Assembly: GCA_029063275.1 (NCBI GenBank)
Contig: JAIDOO010000112.1
Coordinates: 1 to 6,907, forward strand
Direction of reading: 5' to 3'
Source: Clostridia bacterium
GTDB lineage: Bacteria; Bacillota; Clostridia; Christensenellales; Borkfalkiaceae
Length of the DNA: 6,907 bases
In this document: positions 1 through 6,100 of the stretch, piece after piece
Layout: each line of letters opens with the position of its first letter
Position numbering within the stretch: position 1 is the stretch's first letter
Notes under the pieces: generated by a model
Database searches by the model: none
Seen by the model: only the letters and a program-made list of their open reading frames with translations
What the model was told of the DNA's origin: nothing
Program-made: the position numbers and the translations under genes

Positions 1-2
1 TA

Positions 3-299
3 ATCGGAATATGTTTTGGGTTAAGCGTGATGTACGGCGTTTCGCAAGATTGGATTGGGTTTGCGATTTATTTTTCCGTTGCAGTTGCTATGAGCGTAAT
101 TGAGATTCCGTTATGTTATCACGGTACAATGTATGAATGTCCTAAATGCGGACACAAGTTTAAGGCTAATCCATATAAAGTTTTTTTCACAAACGGCATT
201 TTGGGTTTTTTAGATTTCGATGGCAGTGGTTCTGAATATGCTAAATTAAAATGTCCTAACTGTGAGAAGAAAGATTGGTGTAAAAAGCATTATGGTTAG
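3..299 (+). CDS. Membrane-anchored zinc-ribbon protein, 5'-truncated by the window edge
   Basis: The reading frame is open to the left edge (first full codon at 3), so this is the last 98 residues of a longer protein. A GTG/ATG at 27/30 is available, but no ribosome binding site precedes it and the residues before it are hydrophobic, so I read the gene as cut rather than starting there. The visible part has a short hydrophobic stretch (residues 1-13), a membrane helix (about 17-38), then a cytosolic-type zinc ribbon. The ribbon has CPKCG with Cys46 and Cys49, and CPNC with Cys84 and Cys87, followed by a DWCKK tail. This pattern (CPKCGHxF, about 35 residues, CPNC then WCKK) is familiar from small uncharacterised Firmicutes membrane proteins. 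Metal binding is inferred from the two CxxC pairs; the biological role is unknown. The next complete gene starts 64 bases on, on the same strand, and could be co-transcribed. Confidence 0.7.
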   Translation: MGICFGLSVMYGVSQDWIGFAIYFSVAVAMSVIEIPLCYHGTMYECPKCGHKFKANPYKVFFTNGILGFLDFDGSGSEYAKLKCPNCEKKDWCKKHYG

Positions 300-315
300 T
301 TTAAAGAACTGATAA

Positions 316-354
316 GGCTGCGGCATTTTGGAAGAAATGTCGGCGCCAAAATAA
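316..354 (+). pseudogene. Vestigial C-terminus of a paralogue of the downstream DUF3592-like gene
   Basis: Bases 322-354 match 1084-1116, the last codons of the next gene, at 29 of 33 positions, including an uninterrupted 17-base run. Read in the equivalent frame they encode GILEEMSAPK-stop, against GILEEIPATK-stop in the intact gene. The frame upstream is closed by TAA at 313-315, so only the tail survives. Its stop (352-354) overlaps the ribosome binding site of the following gene, the spacing expected of a former upstream operon member. I infer a tandem paralogue whose body was deleted. A short segmental duplication of the 3' end is the alternative. It is not a functional gene. Confidence 0.55.
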
Positions 355-363
355 GGAGTAATA

Positions 364-1116
364 ATGAAATTAAAACCTATCGGAATAAAAAAAGATAGAG
401 TTTGGCTTATTCCTGCCGCTCTTATACTTACTATTTCCGTAATCGTAGCCGCTATAGTATCTTGGTTATTTTACGCCAACGAGTTCAGGTATGAATACCT
501 GTTAGAAAACGGAGTTGAAGTAGAAGCAACCGTCATTAACTATGATTATGATTATTCGGACAGCCCTAACGACGGTTCTGTTGACACCGGTTCGGGGTGG
601 TATTATATGTGGGAGTGTTATTATAACAATAGGAGATATAGCGGTGTATCCGGATATTTCAGGACAGAAGAATTGGTTTTGCAATATTTGGGCAAAAAAT
701 TTACCGTAACGGTTGACCCTAACAGCAGTTTTGTGGTAGATGCTTCTAAATCTGAAATTCGCGCCAACGGTTTTCATTACAGAGAGTATCTTACTTGTGC
801 GATTATATTTACTTGCCTTTTTCCGCTGATTATGTTCATATCTGTAAAATTTGCGTTTTATCCTATATTTTTAGACTATAAAATCGACAGAAGCGGTAAA
901 TTGCCAAAAGAAGGCGAAGTTATAAAAGTTAGTAGCTTTATAGTTAATTACATTAAAGTAAGGTATACTGACAAAAAAGGCGAAACACAAGAAAAATGGT
1001 CTTATGCTTGGTTTACAAAAAGGGAAGCTAAATTCTTACAGCAAAAGAAAACAATCAATATCGTACCCTACAAAAACACCTATGGCATTTTGGAAGAAAT
1101 TCCAGCGACAAAATAA
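364..1116 (+). CDS. Two-helix membrane protein with DUF3592-like domains
   Basis: A complete 250-residue protein. The ATG at 364 is set by AAGGAG at 353-358, five bases upstream. Topology seen: a basic N-terminus, helix 1 (about 13-37), a roughly 105-residue domain, helix 2 (about 143-169) and a C-terminal soluble domain (about 175-245). The first domain has the features of DUF3592-like beta domains: a GVEVEATVINY strand near 50-60, an aromatic-rich YYMWECYYNNRRYSG segment, then GKKFTVTVDPN (110-120). The C-terminal part echoes the same order (EGEVIKV, YIKVRYTD, KKTINIVPYKN), so the protein may hold two related domains. With a basic N-terminus inside, the first domain would be extracellular and the last cytosolic. 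The function of this family is not known to me. No promoter is evident in the 64 bases upstream, so it probably shares a transcript with the zinc-ribbon gene. A terminator lies at 1231-1265. Confidence 0.75.
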   Translation: MKLKPIGIKKDRVWLIPAALILTISVIVAAIVSWLFYANEFRYEYLLENGVEVEATVINYDYDYSDSPNDGSVDTGSGWYYMWECYYNNRRYSGVSGYFRTEELVLQYLGKKFTVTVDPNSSFVVDASKSEIRANGFHYREYLTCAIIFTCLFPLIMFISVKFAFYPIFLDYKIDRSGKLPKEGEVIKVSSFIVNYIKVRYTDKKGETQEKWSYAWFTKREAKFLQQKKTINIVPYKNTYGILEEIPATK

Positions 1117-1185
1117 TTTTAGGTTTTGTTTTGGCGTTCTAAATGAGCAAATCAGGACGAAAAGAGTGTGGAAATGCGAATAAAT

Positions 1186-1203
1186 TACCCTATAAAAACA
1201 CCT
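1186..1203 (+). repeat. Short direct repeat of the gene 2 tail (copy at 1064-1081)
   Basis: TACCCTATAAAAACACCT here matches 1064-1081 inside the preceding gene at 17 of 18 bases. Weaker similarity (AATA) extends a few bases to the left. In the equivalent frame it reads PYKNT, then TGA, against PYKNTY in the gene. The match stops just where the other gene 2 echo (322-354) begins. It lies in the 177-base spacer 1117-1293, which otherwise contains only the terminator and no supportable gene. Confidence 0.55.
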
Positions 1204-1230
1204 GAGTACACAATGAACCGAATCAGATGC

Positions 1231-1265
1231 AAAACGCTCTTGAACCATTTGTTCAAGAGCGTTTT
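1231..1265. terminator. Bidirectional intrinsic terminator between converging genes
   Basis: A perfect 15-bp inverted repeat, AAAACGCTCTTGAAC (1231-1245) and GTTCAAGAGCGTTTT (1251-1265), around a 5-base loop. The A4 at one end and T4 at the other give a U-tract in either direction. It lies 115 bases after the stop of the plus-strand gene and 28 bases after the stop of aspS on the minus strand, as expected for a shared terminator. Confidence 0.88.
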
Positions 1266-1293
1266 AAGTCGTTTATGCTCGCCGAAGATTGAC

Positions 1294-2625
1294 TTACGGT
1301 GAAACTCTGTTTATATCCCTGGGGAACATTGTGGCGTATCTCACGTTTTTGAAGCCGAGGAGATGCATTGTCAGCCTTTCAAGTCCCAAACCCAAACCGC
1401 CGTGGGGAGGCGCGCCGTACTTATGAAGCATAAGATAGGTTTCAAATTCGTCGGGATTCATACCCAACTTTTTCATTTTTGCGACTTGCTCGTTATAATC
1501 GTGAATTCTCTGCCCGCCCGAGGTGATTTCTATTCCCCTGAACAAAAGGTCGAACGAAAGTGTAACTTCGGGGTCCTCGGGGTCGTCCATTGTATAGAAA
1601 GGACGCTTTTTTGAGAGGTAGTGGGTTACGAATAGGAAATCCGAGTTATACTGCTGTTTAGCCCATTTGCCCAGGAACGATTCTTCGTCGGGTTCGAAGT
1701 CTTTCATATCCGTTATGTTTTTCAGCTTTTTAACACAAAGTTCTTTCGCGTCTTTGAAACGGATGCAGGGGATAGAAGTTATTTCGGGAATTTCAACCTT
1801 CAACAAATCTACTTCGGACGCGTATTCTGTTTTCAACAAATTCATTATATATTTCAGGGCACCCGTTTCCATATTCATAATATCGTAGAACGAGTCGATA
1901 AAACCCATTTCGAAGTCCATTGAAATATATTCGTTCAAATGCCTAGAAGTGTCGTGATGTTCCGCGCGGAATACGGGCGCAATCTCGAAAACTCTTTCAT
2001 ATACGGGTACAAGCGCCTGCTTGTAAAGCTGGGGGCTTTGCGCAAGATAAACGGTTTTTCCGAAGTAATCGAGCTTAAACACGTTGGTGCCGCCCTCAGC
2101 GCCTGCAAAATTGATTTTAGGGGAGTGGATTTCGGTAAAGTTCTGGCTTTGCAGATATTCCCTGAAACCGCGCTGTATGCCTTCCTGTATTTTGAAGATT
2201 GCCCGCTCTTTGGGATTGCGCAACGTAACGGGGCGGTTATCGAGATTGACCGACAGGTCGCAGTTTATCTGCTTTTTTGAAATTACCACGGGAGGAATAG
2301 CCGCAGGGGAGGACAGTATTTCTATATTGTGAATTTGCAGTTCGTATCTTTCACTGCCGTCGCGCGTTTCGCTTTGTACGACTTTTCCCGTGATTTTAGC
2401 GCTTGCCTGCTCCTGGATTTCGTCGTTAAGACGGAACGGGGAAAATTCGGGCGAGTAAACGCACTGGATAAGGTCGCGCGCGGTTCGGAGTATTATAAAC
2501 GCAAAGTCCGACATTAATCTTATATTATGGATAGTTCCTTTTGTTGAAACAACCTTGCCGAGGTTGTTTTTGTACTCTGAATAGGGAGTGGTGTCCAAAG
2601 TTATTACACCCGTAATTTCCTGCAT
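1294..2625 (-). CDS. aspS: Aspartyl-tRNA synthetase, archaeal type, probably non-discriminating (Asp/Asn)
   Basis: A class IIb synthetase that attaches aspartate to tRNA(Asp), and probably also to tRNA(Asn) for later amidation by GatCAB. It has 443 residues, the size of archaeal-type enzymes, and lacks the GAD insertion of the roughly 590-residue bacterial type. Seen in order: an N-terminal anticodon-binding OB fold (about 20-105); motif 1 ending at SPK (168-170); the flipping loop AEGGT (176-180); AQSPQLYKQ (195-203); motif 2 FRAEHHDTSRHLNE (219-232) with Arg220; GIEITSGGQR (364-373); and motif 3 GLGLGLERL (410-418) with Arg417. GGQR and the EGGT loop favour AspRS over AsnRS. His33 in GTIHNIR aligns by eye with Trp26 of discriminating Thermococcus AspRS; from memory, histidine there marks non-discriminating enzymes, and no Lys is seen at the second specificity site. 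The ATG is supported by AGAGGA (2631-2636 on this strand), five bases upstream. The gene is transcribed away from 6S RNA and ends 28 bases before a shared terminator. Confidence 0.95.
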   Translation of the reverse strand: MQEITGVITLDTTPYSEYKNNLGKVVSTKGTIHNIRLMSDFAFIILRTARDLIQCVYSPEFSPFRLNDEIQEQASAKITGKVVQSETRDGSERYELQIHNIEILSSPAAIPPVVISKKQINCDLSVNLDNRPVTLRNPKERAIFKIQEGIQRGFREYLQSQNFTEIHSPKINFAGAEGGTNVFKLDYFGKTVYLAQSPQLYKQALVPVYERVFEIAPVFRAEHHDTSRHLNEYISMDFEMGFIDSFYDIMNMETGALKYIMNLLKTEYASEVDLLKVEIPEITSIPCIRFKDAKELCVKKLKNITDMKDFEPDEESFLGKWAKQQYNSDFLFVTHYLSKKRPFYTMDDPEDPEVTLSFDLLFRGIEITSGGQRIHDYNEQVAKMKKLGMNPDEFETYLMLHKYGAPPHGGLGLGLERLTMHLLGFKNVRYATMFPRDINRVSP

Positions 2626-2651
2626 ATTAATCCTCTTAATATTTTTTTATA

Positions 2652-2680
2652 ATTTTACGGCTTTTACATATAAAAATCAA
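2652..2680 (-). promoter_or_regulatory. Sigma-A-type promoter of aspS
   Basis: On the minus strand, TTGATT (2675-2680) and TAAAAT (2652-2657) are separated by 17 bases. This predicts transcription starting near 2645 and a leader of only about 20 bases containing the AGAGGA ribosome binding site. No T-box specifier or antiterminator structure can fit in such a leader, so T-box control is not expected if this is the only promoter. Confidence 0.55.
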
Positions 2681-2695
2681 GTAAAAAGTAACGGC

Positions 2696-2711
2696 GCAAA
2701 AATTTTTTTGC
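2696..2711. promoter_or_regulatory. AT-rich palindrome between the aspS and 6S promoters
   Basis: GCAAAAA-TT-TTTTTGC is a 16-base near-perfect palindrome in the 44-base gap between the divergent -35 elements. It sits at about -50 to -70 relative to the 6S start, so it may act as an UP-element-like A/T tract or an operator. Chance is possible in such AT-rich DNA. Confidence 0.3.
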
Positions 2712-2724
2712 ATATTGGAATAAT

Positions 2725-2760
2725 TTGTCCCTTGCCTTTTTATTCTATATAATGTATAAT
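2725..2760 (+). promoter_or_regulatory. Two overlapping sigma-A promoters of the 6S RNA gene
   Basis: Two consensus -10 boxes lie one base apart: TATAAT at 2748-2753 and TATAAT at 2755-2760. Each has its own -35 at exactly 17 bases: TTGTCC (2725-2730) and TTGCCT (2732-2737). They predict starts near 2760 and 2767. The second fits the 6S RNA 5' end better. Such strong promoters with no open frame downstream point to an abundant RNA gene. Confidence 0.75.
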
Positions 2761-2765
2761 AAAGA

Positions 2766-2955
2766 TTGAAAACGGTCTGCGGTGTTCGTGGTATGGAAAA
2801 TTCGTAATCCACAATGAAATTTAGGGAGCGAGCCGTTCGTGGAAATAGGCAAGGTCTGTTTTTCGGAAAGTCCGAGTTTTCACTTCGCCGCACCCACCTG
2901 CGAGATGCGGGTTAATACTTTTTCATATCACGGCACAGGCGGATTTTGTTTTTGT
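2766..2955 (+). ncRNA. ssrS: 6S RNA (RNA polymerase-binding regulatory RNA)
   Basis: 6S RNA mimics an open promoter, binds the housekeeping RNA polymerase holoenzyme and modulates transcription in stationary phase. The ends form the typical closing stem. TCTGC (2776-2780) pairs with GCGGA (2939-2943). GTGTT (2782-2786) pairs with GGCAC (2932-2936). GTGGTATG (2788-2795) pairs with CATATCAC (2924-2931). An unpaired C2787 sits between the last two, reproducing the conserved TGTTCG / CGGCA arrangement of 6S RNA, which I recall also in the E. coli molecule. Inside, the 5' side has an A-rich unpaired stretch (about 2796-2830), and an apical arm pairs GTGGAAA (2838-2844) with TTTTCAC (2877-2883). 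A small hairpin ACCTGC/GCGGGT (2896-2912) occupies the 3' side of the central bubble. Length (about 190 nt), strong promoters and a terminator all fit. Exact ends are estimates. From memory, one B. subtilis 6S gene also neighbours aspS. The symbol follows common bacterial naming; Bacillus uses bsrA. Confidence 0.82.
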
Positions 2956-2967
2956 TTATGGATTTAT

Positions 2968-2992
2968 GCCCCACCGAAGCGGTGGGGCTTTT
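2968..2992 (+). terminator. Intrinsic terminator after 6S RNA
   Basis: GCCCCACCG (2968-2976) pairs with CGGTGGGGC (2980-2988) around a 3-base AAG loop, followed by TTTT (2989-2992) and more AT-rich sequence. It is a plus-strand factor-independent terminator that separates 6S transcription from the pectate lyase promoter. A T-rich stretch just after the 6S closing stem (2944-2957) suggests 3' trimming or an earlier stop. Confidence 0.85.
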
Positions 2993-3049
2993 AATTATTT
3001 TACGGTTGAAATATTTAAACATTTTAGGTTAAATTTTTACATTATTGCC

Positions 3050-3078
3050 TTGACATAAAAAAAATATAGTGATAAAAT
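3050..3078 (+). promoter_or_regulatory. Consensus promoter of the pectate lyase gene
   Basis: A perfect TTGACA (3050-3055), a 17-base spacer and TAAAAT (3073-3078), preceded by TG at 3070-3071 as in an extended -10. The predicted start is near 3085, giving a leader of about 83 bases. Such a near-consensus promoter implies either constitutive expression or control by a repressor or at the RNA level. I saw no catabolite-responsive (cre) site. Confidence 0.75.
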
Positions 3079-3089
3079 TAATATGTCTG

Positions 3090-3139
3090 TAAGGGTTAAA
3101 TTGGTTTTTTACTTTATGCAAAAAATAATTTAGTCCTTA
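3090..3139 (+). other. Hairpin in the 5' leader of the pectate lyase mRNA
   Basis: TAAGGGTTAAATT (3090-3102) and AATTTAGTCCTTA (3127-3139) can form 13 consecutive RNA pairs, two of them G-U. TTTTTT (3105-3110) and AAAAAA (3120-3125) extend the stem around a 9-base loop. It starts about five bases after the predicted transcription start and ends 18 bases before the ribosome binding site, which stays free. No U-tract follows, so it is not a terminator. A role in mRNA stability or binding of a regulator is inference. Confidence 0.45.
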
Positions 3140-3157
3140 AATGATGAAAATAACCAT

Positions 3158-3163
3158 GGAGGG
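3158..3163 (+). promoter_or_regulatory. Ribosome binding site that fixes the pectate lyase start at 3168
   Basis: GGAGGG ends four bases before ATG 3168. The in-frame ATGs at 3141, 3144 and 3156 have no such site, and using them would add hydrophilic residues before the basic signal-peptide N-region MKKIKTKR. Confidence 0.85.
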
Positions 3164-3167
3164 TAAA

Positions 3168-6100
3168 ATGAAAAAAATCAAAACCAAAAGGATATTTACA
3201 CTGGTTGCAATAGTTGCATCTGTTGTTATGTCGCTTGGTTGCCTTGCTTCATTTGTCGGCTGTAAAAAGACTCCGACCGAACCTAAGGGACTGGGCAACG
3301 GGACTACTTATTACGTTTCGACCAGCGGAAAATCCGGAAACAGCGGCACGAAAAAGAGTCCGTATGATATCGTCAGCTTACTGAACTCTGAAACAATTCT
3401 TAAAGCCGGAGACACCGTACTAGTTGAGCCCGGTGTTTACAAAATTGCTACGCTTAACACTTCTGAAAGAATTATGCTTAAAGCGAGCGGTGAATATAAC
3501 AATTATATTTCGATAATGTGTTCCGACCCCACAAAAGAGTGCGTTCTCGATTTCAGCGCTCAGCTGTTTGCAAGCACAAACCGCGGCGTTGAAATATACG
3601 GTAACTACATCTATTGGAAAGGCATAGATATTTGCGGTGCCGGTGATAACGGTATGTACATCGGCGGTAGTTATAATACCGTTGAAGACTGTGAGTTTTA
3701 CAACAACAGAGATACGGGATTACAGCTTGGCAGATCTTTTTCCGAGTATAATTCAATAGATCAGTGGCCCAGCTACAACCTCATCAAAAACTGCACTGCG
3801 CACAATAACTACGACAATGAAACCTACGGTGAAAACGCCGACGGTTTTGCCGCTAAGCTTACTGTAGGTTACGGCAACGTATTTGACGGCTGTATCGCAT
3901 ACCGCAACTCCGACGACGGTTGGGACTTGTATGCTAAAACCGAATCTGGTAACATCGGTACGGTTATTATGTACAACTGCGTAGCTTATGAAAACGGCTA
4001 CCTTGAATATACTCAGGCAGAAAATAACGCAAGATTTCCCGAATGGAGAGATATCTTCAACGAGGCTAATACCAATTCATATCTTACCCGCGACGGAGAC
4101 GGTAACGGCTTTAAGCTCGGCGGTTCTGTAATGGACGGCGACGTATTAATGTACAACTGCCTTTCGTTTAACAACAGAATGCACGGAATTACCGATAACT
4201 CAAATCCGGGCGTGCTTTCTGTTAATTACTGCACCAGTTACAATAACAGCGCGGCAATAGATAACAATCCTTCGAGCCCTAACTTCGGTTATATTATCGA
4301 TACCGCAAATAGCGATACACACGCAAATATCGACCTCGCGCGTCAGACGTACAGTTACAACAATGTAAGCCACGTACTCTCGGTTAAGGACGCGTTGGCG
4401 AAGTCCCTTGAGTCAGACGCATACCGCGGTTCGGTTATAGACAGTATGTTTATAGATTACAAGGTTGACGGTGATCTTGACGCTTCTACCAAAACCGATG
4501 GTGATAAGGGTGAGAGCATCGAACAACTGAGTTCGTTAAACGTTTTCTCGACAATTCCGTTCACAAAGGATAACGGCGCTTATACTTTCAATATCACAGG
4601 TACAAGAGATTTGTACGCGAATCGTGCGGCAGACGGTACTCTTAACCCCAACAGAGCGCACAAACTTTTCCGTAATGCAGACGGCTCGGTAAACATGGGC
4701 AACATTCTGGCAATAAAAGATTATTCGATATTGCTTGGGGAAGACAACAAAATAGGATCCGAGCTTAATCTCGGCTCATTTGATGAATATCCTCACTTCT
4801 TTGCCCGCGACATAGTCGATCAGGAAGCTGATAGCGAAGAAGCGGCGATAGTGGCAAGAGCAAAAGAAACTCTTACGCTTACGTGCGACCCCGATGCGCT
4901 GTATCAGGATTTCGACCTTCCCACAAAGATGAATGACGTAACCATTACTTGGGAATCTTCCGATCCCACGTTACTTGAAGTCGACGACAGCAATGAAGAC
5001 GTTTCATTCTCTACTGCTTCTTATATAAGGGCAATTGTTTACCGTCCTCTTGATGTGGATACCGAGGTAACTCTTACTGCAACTATCAAGTGCGGCAACG
5101 TTACCGATACAAAAATATTTACTCTTAACGTTAAACAGGGTACCCCTACAATAGGTACAATTTTGGCAAGTACTGCTGAAGGCAAGTTGGTGTCTAGCGG
5201 CGGTGTGCTTATCGTGGATAAGGGATCAGACTTTACTTTACCTACAATTGTCGTTGAAAACGGAATAGACTACAACCATAAATTATTGTCTACCGACCTT
5301 TATACTTTAAAGACGGCAATTACTTGGAAGCCCAACTCGTCAAGTAACACGAATATGCCTATGCCATCATTCAATATAAATACGGCAGGCGTTTATACGA
5401 TTACTTCTACGATTACTTTGGTTAACGATACTACCAAGACGGCAAAAATGTCGTATACAATTTACGTTGCAAGTACTGATGCCGACGTAGATTTCAAGAC
5501 GTCGGAAGTCGTAGTAAACCTCAATGGTTACACTATTTCGGGTACGATGACTAATGCAACGGGTATCTTGTACGCAATGTCTTCGGCAACCGAAATATCA
5601 GGTATTACCGCTGAAGATCTTACGTCGCCGGAATCTCAGTATGCTGAACAAGTTACTTCGTATGAATTCAGAGGTGAAAGCATAAGCTGTGATTTTGAAA
5701 ATGCAAATAGCGACGGTTACTATATCTATTATGTAGTAACAAGTATGGACGGCTCTAAAATAACCGAAGTCTACAGTATGCAGATAAACGTTATCGATAT
5801 ATCGACTGAGAAAGACTTTATGGCTATTGCAGGAGGTTCTACGATTAGCGGTGAAACTCCTAACACTACAATCTATCGTCTCACCAAAGATCTGGATTTC
5901 AGTAGCACAACCTGGGTAATGGGTGGTACCGCATTCAGAGGTCTGTTCAACGGTATGGGACATACGATTTCCAACATTACCGTAAGTAGCGTATCCAAGC
6001 AGAATACCGGTATCTTCTATAAAGTCGACGGCGGTACTATTATGAACGTTAAGTTTGATAATATCAGCATTTCCGCAACAGATACAAAAACCGGTATCGT

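Noticed and set aside
1143..1205. Twenty-codon plus-strand frame MSKSGRKECGNANKLPYKNT
   Set aside because: No ribosome binding site, and its end is an echo of gene 2 DNA; better explained as repeat or relic.
1036..1248. Minus-strand 70-codon frame across the end of gene 2 and the terminator
   Set aside because: It begins inside the terminator hairpin and runs antisense to gene 2; no ribosome binding site or family signature.
1363..2517. Several plus-strand frames of 62-113 codons inside aspS
   Set aside because: Antisense shadows of a highly conserved synthetase gene, with no ribosome binding sites or recognisable domains.
2636..2893. Minus-strand 85-codon frame upstream of aspS
   Set aside because: It overlaps the 6S RNA, its promoters and the aspS promoter, has no good ribosome binding site and a low-complexity basic sequence unlike any family I know.
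3006..3034. Second promoter-like pair TTGAAA / TTAAAT with 17-base spacing
   Set aside because: The -10 is weak and the near-consensus promoter 44 bases downstream explains expression; chance in AT-rich DNA is likely.
3141..3167. Earlier in-frame start codons for the pectate lyase
   Set aside because: No ribosome binding site precedes them, whereas GGAGGG sits correctly before ATG 3168 and gives a standard signal peptide.
5598..5963. Minus-strand 121-codon frame within the lyase gene
   Set aside because: It lies opposite well-defined Ig-like and solenoid coding sequence; its composition looks like a shadow frame.
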